Below, piece after piece: positions 23,501 to 31,915 of a stretch of DNA of 64,000 bases. The translations under genes and the position numbers were made by a program. Each line of letters starts with the position of its first letter. The stretch's first letter is position 1. Location of the stretch: the NCBI RefSeq assembly GCF_020509005.1, contig NC_063020.1, forward strand, positions 2,914,001 through 2,978,000, written 5' to 3'. The notes under the pieces are model-generated. The model saw nothing but the letters and a program-made list of their open reading frames with translations, made no database searches and was not told the origin of the DNA. The DNA is from Fulvia fulva. Lineage: Eukaryota; Ascomycota; Dothideomycetes; Mycosphaerellales; Mycosphaerellaceae.

Positions 23501-24372
23501 TATCACCTCTAATAGAGGCACCTAGTTCATCTCGTACTTCTAGAAGTGTCTATATACTATCCTAGGTATTAAGCATAACCTCTCGACCAGTTTTTAGCTA
23601 CAGACCGACGGCTAGACCGAAATTACGAACGCTATCCTCGAGTAGGTCCTTCGTTACTTCGTCGACTACTACTAGAAGGATTGGCCTTAGCATATCCTTC
23701 CGGTAGAGTTCGCTACTCGTAACTAGGACTCGGAGACTACTAGCTACTCTCCCTTCTATACTACGAGAGGTTACTACCCTCGTATAGGTATAGAACTAGA
23801 AGAACCTCTCCCGCCTACCGAAGACGTAAACGAGCAAGCAGTAGACGAGTTCGCTACTATACTCTTATAGATCTATAAAGAAGTCTACGACGAGATAGTA
23901 TACGTATAAGTAATCTACGAGGATTAAGCTAATCGTCGTCGCTAGCTAGCTCCCGACTACTAAGTAGGCGATATGGTCTACCTTAACTCTAAGAACATTA
24001 AGACGGACCGCCCCTCTAAGAAGCTGAACTAGAAGAACCTAGGTCCTTTTAAGATCACCGAGCGTATTAGTTCACACGCCTACCGTCTAGCTCTTCCTAC
24101 GAACATAAAGATCTACGACGTCTTCTATCCCGTACGCCTTCGGCCGTCGGCTAAGGACCTATTCTCGAACTAAAACCAAGACATACTAGGTCCTCCCGAT
24201 GAAGTAGAAGTCGACGAGCCTATTAACCTACCTTCTAACGACTATACCGTCCGTAAGATCCGGGGAATCCGCGTAGAGCCTAACGACGTTAAAGGACTAC
24301 CGCCGATCAAGTATAAAGTCGAATAGTAAGGTTGCCCTAAGTAGGATACCTTATAGGAACCTATCTAATATA
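20590..24372 (+). pseudogene. pol remnant of Gypsy-C, first part
   Basis: Collinear with Gypsy-A pol: protease (DTS in place of DTG, about 20735), RT (VDYRGLNA near 21505; YIDDILVYS near 21797), RNase H, integrase (about 23080-23900) and the start of the chromodomain. Dozens of stops replace Gln and Trp codons. The frame is cut at 24372 by Gypsy-A and continues at 30510-30629 and 37220-37325. Confidence 0.9.
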
Positions 24373-24815
24373 TGTTAGGGCGAGAGCCTGGCCTATAAGA
24401 TGCAAGGGTAAAAGCGAGAATGCAGGTACGAAGTGCAGATGCAAAAGGGTATGGTATGATTGCTACACAAAACAAAAGACGAAGAAAGCAAGAGAGGCCT
24501 GGGGAAGGCCAGATATTTATACGCGACCCTCGCGAGTACGTGTCCCCGCATCAACAGGGCTAACCCGTGCGAAGCCGCGCTCAGCAGCTTTGCTCAAAAC
24601 CTTATTCCAACCTGCCCTACGTTCCGAGTCTTCCACGTGCTTCAAAGTTTGGTAGAGGGGTGAATTTGGAGGGCTGGGTCCCGTAGTGAATGTTGCGGGG
24701 CATGTGATTCTTGGCGCTCACACACCAAGCTGGACTGTCACTTCTTGACGACTTCTGAGCGCTCTGAGGCTCTTCTGTCCCCACCTTCTGTACACTCTGT
24801 GGGGAGACCATGACA
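24373..24815 (-). repeat. 3' LTR of Gypsy-A (443 bp)
   Basis: Differs from 30067-30509 at six positions (24376, 24395, 24397, 24410, 24428, 24538). All are CpA/TpG to TpA and all lie within 166 bp of the junction with RIPped Gypsy-C. The remaining 277 bp appear identical. The pol frame reads into it, to 24617. Confidence 0.93.
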
Positions 24816-27800
24816 GTAGCCCCCCCGAACAAAGCTGAGTTCCTACGAAGCCGTAGTAGTTCCACATATCGAGGATGTTCAGCTTCAGTACCAGGCCTAG
24901 GCCTGATGTCATGGTCGATACACCATTGGTAAGCCCCGTCGAAGAGCTCAGATTCGAAGAGCCTGCCGATGTTGACTTCTGGGCCGTCTGCGCGGGCGTG
25001 GTATTCTTCGATTGCTTGACGATTGAAGATGATATGTTGGATAGGTTCCCATGAGGTATCCCACTCAGGGCAACCTTGCCATTCGACTTCATACTTGATC
25101 GGCGGTAGTCCTTCAACGTCGTTAGGCTCTGCGCGGATTCCCCGGATCTTGCGGACGGCATAGTCGTCAGAAGGTAGGTTAATAGGCTCGTCGACTTCTA
25201 CTTCATCGGGAGGACCTGGCATGTCTTGGTTTTGGTTCGGGAATGGGTCCTCAGCCGACGGCCGAAGGCGTACGGGATGGAAGACGTCGTGGATCTTCAT
25301 GTTCGCAGGAAGAGCTAGACGGTAGGCGTGTGAACTGATACGCTCGGTGATCTCAAAAGGACCTAGGTTCTTCCAGTTCAGCTTCTTGGAGGGGCGGTCC
25401 GTCTTGATGTTCTTAGAGTTGAGGTAGACCATATCGCCTACTTGGTAGTCGGGAGCTGGCTGGCGACGACGATTGGCTTGATCCTCGTAGATTGCTTGTG
25501 CGTACACCATCTCGTCGTGAACTTCTTCATGGATCTGTGAGAGCATAGTAGCGAACGCGTCTGCTGCTTGCTCGTTTGCGTCTTCGGTAGGCGGGAGAGG
25601 TTCTTCTGGTTCCATGCCTGTACGAGGGTGGTAACCTCTCGTAGTATAGAAGGGAGAGTAGCCAGTAGTCTCCGAGTCCCAGTTACGAGTAGCGAACTCC
25701 ACCGCAGGGATATGCTGAGGCCAATCCTTCTGGTGGTAGTCGACGAAGCAACGAAGGACCTGCTCGAGGATAGCGTTCGTAATTTCGGTCTGGCCGTCGG
25801 TCTGTGGCTGAAAACTGGTCGAGAGGTTATGCTTGATGCCCAGGATAGCACACAGACGCTTCCAGAAGTGCGAGATGAACTGGGTGCCTCTGTCAGAGGT
25901 GATGCTATCCGGGAGGCCTTGAAAGCGCCAGACGAATTCGTAGAACAAGCGAGCAGTCTCCTTTGCGGTCATGCTCCAGCACGGGATCATGTACCGGTCC
26001 TTGGAGTGACGGTCCACGATCACTAGAAGGGCCTTTGCTTTCACGCCGCTAAAGGTCTTGCCGTGAGGAAGATCGGTGATAAAGTCCATAGTGATGTGCT
26101 TCCACGGACGATCAGGAGCCGGGAGAGGGTGCAAGAGACCGTGGGGACGGTGGCGGTTAGCTTTGGCTCTTCGGCAAGTAGCGCAGTTCAGCACGTAGCG
26201 GCGGACGTCCTTCCAGGAATGCGGCCACCAGTAACACCTAGCGAGGAGCTTGTGGGTCTTGGCTACGCCTGGGTGACCCCCAGAGGCGGAGTCGTGGATG
26301 ATTTGAAGAATCTCAGCTCGGATATTAGAGCCTTCGGGCTGCGGTACGTAAAGCTTCTTACGGAAGTAGACGACACCTTCCTGGAGCTCGCACTCGGACA
26401 GCGAGAAGCCCGGGAATGTCCTCGCGCCAGATCCAAGGGCCTGAACTAACTCTTGGGCGTCTATGTCGGCATCGTACGCTGTTCGTACTCGTGCCATAAT
26501 GCCTTCGGGCTGCTCCTCATTATCAAACCCCTCAAAGTCTGATTCGGATGAGCCGTCGGTCGTTACTGAGCCCTCTTCATCGTCGTTCAAGTCCTCAGCG
26601 TCCGAGGCGTATTCTTCAGGCTCGGATTCATCGTCACTCTCGTCAAGGTAGGCAGGAGCGAGCACGAGAGTAGCAAAGGAAGCGGCGAGCGTAGGCTGGC
26701 CGTTCGATAGGTACTCTCGAAGCTCGGAAGAGAGGTTGTGCTCTTTGATGACTTGTTGCCCTGCGATTTGCCGGCCCCCTCTTCGATCAACTGGAGAGTC
26801 ACCAGGGCGGCGGGTAAGGGCGTCGGCCATCGAGTTGGCCTTGCCGGGCGTGTACGAGATCACGAAGTTGAACCGGGAGAGGAACTCGCTCCAGCGGGCC
26901 TGGCGACGATTGAGCAGCTTGCTCTTCATAAAGTAGACGAGGTTCTTATGGTCGGAGCTTACTTGGACGGGCATAGCAGAGCCTTCGAGCTCGGGGCGCC
27001 ACTCTTCGAAAGCTTTGACGATGGCGAGAAGCTCCTTGTCGTAGATCTCGTAGTTACACTCCGTAGCGGTCATCTTCTTGGAGAGGAAGGCGACAGGTAA
27101 CCAGGGGGATTCAGGCGAGCGGCGTTGTAGCAGGACACCGCCCACCACGCCGTCGGATGCGTCGGTCTCTACACGGGTCTCCAGTTCGAAATCGAAGTGC
27201 CGTAGAAGCGGGTTCTCAACAAACTTCGCTTTGAGCAAGTCAAAAGCCTCCTGGCATTCGTCGGTCCAGGCGAACTTCTCACCCTTGCGCGTGAGCTTCG
27301 TCAAAGGGCGTACCACGCCCGAAAATGCGTGGATGAAGCGGCGGTAGAAGTTGGCAAAGCCTAGGAAACCCTGGACCTCTTTGACGTTCGTAGGAGCATC
27401 CCATTCGACGATAGCGTCGATCTTCTCTTGGTCCATCTTGATGCCGTCTGCGGTAATGATCAAACCAAGGAACTTGACTTCGGTCTTCTCAAACTCGCAC
27501 TTGTCGATGTCGAGCTGCAAGCCGGCGTCTGCGAGCTTCTGAAGGACCTTACAGACGTGCTCGCGGTGCTCCTCCTTGGTCTCGCTGTAGACTAGGATGT
27601 CGTCGATGTAGGCAGTGCAGAACTGATCGAGGAACTCCTGAAGGATGTCGTTAATGAAGTTCTGGAAGGTACTAGGCCCGTTACAAACGCCGAAGGGCAT
27701 AACGAGCGACTCGAACAGCCCGTAGCGAGTACGGAAGGCTGTGAGATACTCGTGTCCTTCTGCCATTCGTAACTTGTTGAACGCAGCGATGACATCGAGC

Positions 27801-28816
27801 TTGGTGAAGTACTTGGCCTTAGAGAGGCGCTCGAGCGTCTCCTGAATCAACGGTATTGGGTAGCGGTTCTTCTTTGTAACAGCGTTCAAGCCTCGGTAGT
27901 CTACGCAGAAGCGTAGACCACCGCCGGGCTTCTTGACGAACATGACGGGACTGCCAGCGCTGGAACGGCTCGCTCGAATGAACCCCTTCTTTAGGTTCTC
28001 TTCGAGGTATCTCTTGAGGACGATAAGCTCTTCTCGGGACATGGAATATAACGGTCCGAACGGTGTCTCTGCACCTTCTTCTAGCTCAATCTTGTGGTCG
28101 TGAGGGCGATGAGGAGGTAGCTCGTCTGCGGCTTTAGCATCGAATACGTGGAGGATGTGGTGTGCCCAAGGAGGGACCTTCGTAGCAGGGTCGGTAGGTG
28201 TACGCTTCTTGTCGAGCTTCTCGAGGGCGATGTCGATATCGCGGAGAGAGGCGGCGAAGACTTGAGCTTTGGGCTGCTTAGCAGCAGTGGTGAAGGCAGC
28301 GGCGTTCACCTGGAAGATCTTGGTATACTCAGGACCGCGCTGAGGCGGCGGAGAAGGCGGAGGTGCCGGAGGAACTTCTGGAGGGAAGCTGACAGTAAGG
28401 GAAGTCCAGTCGATGATAGGTCGGTGTCGTCTGAACCAGGGGAGGCCGAGGATAAACTTCTGATGCGGTAGGGACGTAAGGAAGCTGGTGATCGACATAC
28501 GCTTGCCTCCGAGGGTGATTGACGTGTGTACAACATGAGTAATCTTACCAGTGGTAGTCTCCGTGCCGTCAAAGAGTTCAAGGGTGCGAGGGTACTTCAG
28601 TTCCTGGGGTTCGAGGTTGAGAGAGGTCGCGAGTTTATAGTCCATAAAAGACTCGCCTAGTGCGCCAGTGTCCATGAGAGTGAGATTGGAAGAAGAGAGT
28701 TTCTTTGAGCCGATATTTACATTCGTGACGAACGGTTTGCAAGCGTGGTCCTTGCCCGTCTCGTCGTACAGGTCTAGCTGTGCTGTATTGATCCTCAACT
28801 TCTTTCCTCTCTTCAC
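24617..28816 (-). CDS. pol: Gypsy-A pol polyprotein (PR-RT-RH-IN-chromodomain)
   Basis: Open for 1399 codons from 28816. It is also open further upstream in the same frame past the gag stop, so translation probably enters by a -1 shift in or near an A-rich stretch just before the gag TAG. Domains by residue from 28816: aspartic protease DTG about 49-51; RT with VDYRGLNA and the YIDD box about 403; RNase H; integrase zinc finger (HDSASGGHPG about 842, then CATC); catalytic core with MDF, SDRGTQF (about 978) and TDGQTE; chromodomain about 1215-1270 (IKYEVEWQG, WEPIQ). The last about 66 codons lie in the LTR. Chromodomains of this class steer integration to H3K9-methylated chromatin, which fits insertion into a silenced relative. 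Confidence 0.92.
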   Translation of the reverse strand: MKRGKKLRINTAQLDLYDETGKDHACKPFVTNVNIGSKKLSSSNLTLMDTGALGESFMDYKLATSLNLEPQELKYPRTLELFDGTETTTGKITHVVHTSITLGGKRMSITSFLTSLPHQKFILGLPWFRRHRPIIDWTSLTVSFPPEVPPAPPPSPPPQRGPEYTKIFQVNAAAFTTAAKQPKAQVFAASLRDIDIALEKLDKKRTPTDPATKVPPWAHHILHVFDAKAADELPPHRPHDHKIELEEGAETPFGPLYSMSREELIVLKRYLEENLKKGFIRASRSSAGSPVMFVKKPGGGLRFCVDYRGLNAVTKKNRYPIPLIQETLERLSKAKYFTKLDVIAAFNKLRMAEGHEYLTAFRTRYGLFESLVMPFGVCNGPSTFQNFINDILQEFLDQFCTAYIDDILVYSETKEEHREHVCKVLQKLADAGLQLDIDKCEFEKTEVKFLGLIITADGIKMDQEKIDAIVEWDAPTNVKEVQGFLGFANFYRRFIHAFSGVVRPLTKLTRKGEKFAWTDECQEAFDLLKAKFVENPLLRHFDFELETRVETDASDGVVGGVLLQRRSPESPWLPVAFLSKKMTATECNYEIYDKELLAIVKAFEEWRPELEGSAMPVQVSSDHKNLVYFMKSKLLNRRQARWSEFLSRFNFVISYTPGKANSMADALTRRPGDSPVDRRGGRQIAGQQVIKEHNLSSELREYLSNGQPTLAASFATLVLAPAYLDESDDESEPEEYASDAEDLNDDEEGSVTTDGSSESDFEGFDNEEQPEGIMARVRTAYDADIDAQELVQALGSGARTFPGFSLSECELQEGVVYFRKKLYVPQPEGSNIRAEILQIIHDSASGGHPGVAKTHKLLARCYWWPHSWKDVRRYVLNCATCRRAKANRHRPHGLLHPLPAPDRPWKHITMDFITDLPHGKTFSGVKAKALLVIVDRHSKDRYMIPCWSMTAKETARLFYEFVWRFQGLPDSITSDRGTQFISHFWKRLCAILGIKHNLSTSFQPQTDGQTEITNAILEQVLRCFVDYHQKDWPQHIPAVEFATRNWDSETTGYSPFYTTRGYHPRTGMEPEEPLPPTEDANEQAADAFATMLSQIHEEVHDEMVYAQAIYEDQANRRRQPAPDYQVGDMVYLNSKNIKTDRPSKKLNWKNLGPFEITERISSHAYRLALPANMKIHDVFHPVRLRPSAEDPFPNQNQDMPGPPDEVEVDEPINLPSDDYAVRKIRGIRAEPNDVEGLPPIKYEVEWQGCPEWDTSWEPIQHIIFNRQAIEEYHARADGPEVNIGRLFESELFDGAYQWCIDHDIRPRPGTEAEHPRYVELLRLRRNSALFGGATVMVSPQSVQKVGTEEPQSAQKSSRSDSPAWCVSAKNHMPRNIHYGTQPSKFTPLPNFEARGRLGT

Positions 28817-28863
28817 TTTCGGTAAACGTTGTTCTTGGTCTTCATCGCGTCGATGAGGAAGAC

Positions 28864-30024
28864 CTAGGCTTTTTCCTGCTCAGCGGGAGCAGCAGGAGCA
28901 GGCTCGATAGCGCCGACAGCGCCGCGAACCGGGTTGCGGGCGTTACGGGCAGCGAGCTGCGGACAGTTGGCTGCGATGTGGCCTGGACCGCCGCAGTAGG
29001 TGCAGAGTCCGGCCTGGCGACGGCGAAGCTTCTCTTCGGGAGTGAGCTTACCGTTGACGAGGCCCTGGACTCGAGGGACGGCGGCACCAGCGCTGAGATC
29101 CATAGCGTCACCTACAGAGACGGGAGGGAGAGCCGTAGGAGCGGCGGCGCCTAGTGGAGCAGCGAAGTGGCTTCCGGGACCACGAGGCTGACGACCTTGA
29201 GAACGGGAAGCGAGGAGAGAGGCGGTGTGTTTTATGTTGGAGTCGAGGCGCTGGCAGGTCTCGACGAGCTCACGGAAGCTCATAGCACCGACGTCCTTGT
29301 CCTCGAGGGCTCGAAGAAGCTCTGCTGACAAACCACGGCGGAGAGTGCTCTTCTTGGTCTCTTCGTTGTAGCCGGTGAACCCGATGTCGCGGTTGAAGGC
29401 CGCGAGGTACTCGGCGAAGCTCTTGTTCTTCTGGAGGAGGTTGTGGATGGCGTTCTGGGCGGTGGCTCTACGGTCTGGATCACCAAAGGCAGCACGGAGG
29501 TCCTGCATCAAGGTGAGGACGTCCGGGCAGCCGATAGTCTGCGTGGCGTTGTCGATGTAGTGTTGTACCTGAGCCGCGGCGTCTCCCCGAAGGAGGGAGA
29601 AGACGTACGTGACTTTGTCCTTCTCTTGCGGAAAGTGGTCGGCATTAGCCAACAGCTTGATGGTGAGCTGTGTCTCAAATGCCTCAAACTTGCTCTTGTT
29701 GCCGTCGAACTCGTCTGGGTCGTTGACCTTCTTGGAGAAGTGCTGGCGGCGGTTGTCGTCGGCGTGCGGGGCGAGGTTCTGGAAGGTGTTCACAATACCT
29801 TGAAGGTATGTTGCTTGGTTGTTTGCTTGCTCGACCTGCTGGGCGGTCTCGCGGAAAGAGGAGACGGTGCGGTTGATGAGAGCGTAGGCGGTGTCGGGGT
29901 TGGCGTTTGCCCAGGCACCGAAGGCAGCGGCGTTCGAGAAGGGGATGTCAGTCCACTCACTGAAGTGGAATGGAGTGTCTTGGTTGTCGAGGTTGACACC
30001 TCTATCGGTGGCGTGGTCACCCAT
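28864..30024 (-). CDS. gag: Gypsy-A gag capsid/nucleocapsid protein
   Basis: 386 residues from the ATG at 30024 (MGDHATDRG), 43 bp inside the LTR. The frame is open further upstream, but that part is LTR, so the shorter start is preferred. The central region matches the Ty3-gypsy retrotransposon gag fold (FDGNKSKFEAFETQL, then FSLLRGDAAAQ and a DPDRRATAQNAI segment). A single CCHC zinc knuckle (CTYCGGPGHIAANC) sits near the C-terminus, before an Ala/Pro-rich tail. Ends with TAG at 28864-28866. Forms the virus-like particle in which reverse transcription occurs. Confidence 0.92.
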   Translation of the reverse strand: MGDHATDRGVNLDNQDTPFHFSEWTDIPFSNAAAFGAWANANPDTAYALINRTVSSFRETAQQVEQANNQATYLQGIVNTFQNLAPHADDNRRQHFSKKVNDPDEFDGNKSKFEAFETQLTIKLLANADHFPQEKDKVTYVFSLLRGDAAAQVQHYIDNATQTIGCPDVLTLMQDLRAAFGDPDRRATAQNAIHNLLQKNKSFAEYLAAFNRDIGFTGYNEETKKSTLRRGLSAELLRALEDKDVGAMSFRELVETCQRLDSNIKHTASLLASRSQGRQPRGPGSHFAAPLGAAAPTALPPVSVGDAMDLSAGAAVPRVQGLVNGKLTPEEKLRRRQAGLCTYCGGPGHIAANCPQLAARNARNPVRGAVGAIEPAPAAPAEQEKA

Positions 30025-30066
30025 GAGGATGACTCGAGTGGTTGAGGGTTTGTTGGTCTTTTGTGG

Positions 30067-30509
30067 TGTCAGGGCGAGAGCCTGGCCTGTGAGATGCAAG
30101 GGTGAAAGCGAGAATGCAGGTGCGAAGTGCAGATGCAAAAGGGTATGGTATGATTGCTACACAAAACAAAAGACGAAGAAAGCAAGAGAGGCCTGGGGAA
30201 GGCCAGATATTTATACGCGACCCTCGCGAGTGCGTGTCCCCGCATCAACAGGGCTAACCCGTGCGAAGCCGCGCTCAGCAGCTTTGCTCAAAACCTTATT
30301 CCAACCTGCCCTACGTTCCGAGTCTTCCACGTGCTTCAAAGTTTGGTAGAGGGGTGAATTTGGAGGGCTGGGTCCCGTAGTGAATGTTGCGGGGCATGTG
30401 ATTCTTGGCGCTCACACACCAAGCTGGACTGTCACTTCTTGACGACTTCTGAGCGCTCTGAGGCTCTTCTGTCCCCACCTTCTGTACACTCTGTGGGGAG
30501 ACCATGACA
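30067..30509 (-). repeat. 5' LTR of Gypsy-A (443 bp)
   Basis: Starts TGTCAGGG and ends CATGACA on the plus strand. Contains a TATTTATA box (about 30208-30215) read on the minus strand as TATAAATA, placed to drive gag-pol. No RIP-type differences are evident in this copy. Confidence 0.93.
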
Positions 30510-30629
30510 CATATTATCTTTAATCGTTAAGCAATCGAAGAATACCACGCCCGCGTAGACGGCCTAGAAGTTAATATCGGTAGGCTCTTCGAATCTAAGC
30601 TCTTCGACGGGGCTTACTAATGGTGTATC
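30510..30629 (+). mobile_element. Gypsy-C, second part (pol tail, 120 bp)
   Basis: Continues the chromodomain relic interrupted at 24372 (original text around ATCATCTTCAATCGTC in Gypsy-A). It ends with GTATC at 30625-30629, the left copy of the Copia-D target duplication. Confidence 0.88.
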
Positions 30630-30836
30630 TATCACGTTAGAAGTGTAGGAAGTTATTGTACGGGCTCATATAGGGTGTTTCAAAAGCAGGTTGTGTATTG
30701 CATATGTCTATCTAGAATGGACAAGTGTTGCTCTTGAAGAGGCTGCAGGTGACTAATCAGTCACCTGATTCTTAGCGTACGTGGCCTCAAGTTTTGATGA
30801 TGGGATGTTACCTATGTGCACGCTCGGATCGCGACA
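30630..30836 (-). repeat. 3' LTR of Copia-D (207 bp)
   Basis: Starts TATCACGTTAG and ends GATCGCGACA on the plus strand. Same length as the Copia-C LTR at 37953-38159; the differences are RIP-type transitions. Contains a 22-bp inverted repeat (30746-30767, CAGGTGACT...TCACCTG) present in both copies. Confidence 0.88.
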
Positions 30837-31090
30837 CACCCCCTCAGCTCGTGCGCTGGAGTGAATGAGCTGATTCCCATGTGATCGCGTGCACCCTGTC
30901 ATAACTACCCCCCCTATCTATGGCAGTGACGTCAGGCCCTCGGTGTTGCTGCTGCTGCAGTGAGGGTAAGTCAGCTGTTTCAAGTGAAGTGAGGTGAGGT
31001 GAGTGAGGTGAGCTTTGTACCCCTTCCCTCATTCCTCACTTTCACTGCTGCCATTGTTACCTATATAATAAAGCATAGAATGTGTGACTG

Positions 31091-31200
31091 TTGCCGGTGA
31101 GATGGCTCAGGTGATGGTCCCGTTGCACGGACTTTCACTTGAGTGTGCAATCATCTCACCCACCGGCAAACATCAGAGGTCCTGAGTTCAATCCAGGGGT
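31091..31200 (+). other. tRNA-like segment with A/B-box motifs inside Copia-D
   Basis: On the strand opposite to Copia-D there is TGGCTCAGGTGATGG (31103-31117), which fits a pol III A box, and GAGTTCAATCC (31184-31194), which fits a B box, about 67 bp apart. An inverted repeat (GCCGGTGAGATG / CATCTCACCCACCGGC) spans most of the interval. No normal acceptor stem can be formed, so it is not called a tRNA. A SINE or a captured tRNA fragment in the 3' non-coding part of the element is possible. Confidence 0.35.
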
Positions 31201-31915
31201 AGCCTTAGTCCTATCGTATGCTTAAACATATATTGTCGTCCGCTCAACTTATTGAATTGTCCGATAATTGCTCTGTGCCAAGTTATTTCGCTCCGGCGAA
31301 TGGTGAGAGAGCTCGCTCTGCCCCTGGGGAGTATGAGATACTAGTCAGTGGCGCAATGCACTGGGCTGTCTACGACAGAGCTTGCACCATGTGAGGTGTA
31401 ATGGGGCTCCAATGGGTAACACCGGAGCAACGGTATCGGAAAGTTGAAAAGGCACCTTCGGGGTGCCTTGCTTTCTGCACTTTTAAAGGTCATCACCTCA
31501 GGGTGGTGACACCTTTTTGTTTTGGGCAAGTGTGTGCTATGTGTGAGGTGCGAAAGCAGCGGATGATGTGGTGACAAGGTGGTAGTGTTGTTGCTAGCAG
31601 CAAGTTGGAGGCGTTTCTCGCTTTCTGATTGGACGCGCTGCTTTTGTCGCGCGCGTGCGCTGCTGCTGGTGACAGGGGTGTTTCTCGCCCTTGCGCTGTT
31701 AGCCAATAGGAGTCCGAGAAACACCTGTTGATGATGGTGCCAGGGCCGCACCGGTGAATGGTGGATGCTTTGCCCTGGCTTCGTTGTCGTCTATAGCATT
31801 GGTGGCTGCTGGTGGCCGTGTTTTGCGCCTGCTGGCGCTTCTAGAGAGGTGTCCGTAAAGATGAAGCCGTTCGGTGTTCGTTTCGAGATGAGGTGAGGCC
31901 GCTGCTACGGGCTTC

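Larger units (their letters stand above)
18819..24372 (+). mobile_element. Gypsy-C, RIP-destroyed chromovirus (first part)
   Basis: Same family as Gypsy-A (24373-30509), in opposite orientation and thoroughly RIP-mutated. It has a 520-bp 5' LTR, a gag relic and a pol relic. It is cut inside the chromodomain by Gypsy-A, continues for 120 bp at 30510-30629, is cut again by Copia-D, and ends at 37220-37845 with its 3' LTR. Base-by-base comparison with Gypsy-A shows CA to TA and TG to TA as the overwhelming change, while CG is mostly conserved. Confidence 0.9.
24373..30509 (-). mobile_element. Gypsy-A, full-length chromovirus with open gag and pol
   Basis: A 6.1-kb Metaviridae-type fungal retrotransposon (chromovirus) with two 443-bp LTRs, uninterrupted gag and uninterrupted pol. 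It is inserted tail-to-tail in the chromodomain of a ruined member of its own family. The target duplication is 4-5 bp (TATA(T) left, CATA(T) right, one RIP change apart). Away from the left edge it shows no obvious RIP damage. Gag and pol lie in different frames. Everything needed for mobility is visible, so it may be active or recently active; this is inference from integrity and LTR identity. Confidence 0.93.

Noticed and set aside
26063..27100. Plus-strand open frames of 60-200 codons inside Gypsy-A (for example 25568-26026, 26063-26449, 29443-30045)
   Set aside because: Antisense shadows of the GC-rich intact gag and pol; no motifs and no independent start context.
24373..30509. Dating Gypsy-A from LTR divergence
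   Set aside because: All six LTR differences are RIP-type and confined to one edge, so they do not measure time since insertion.
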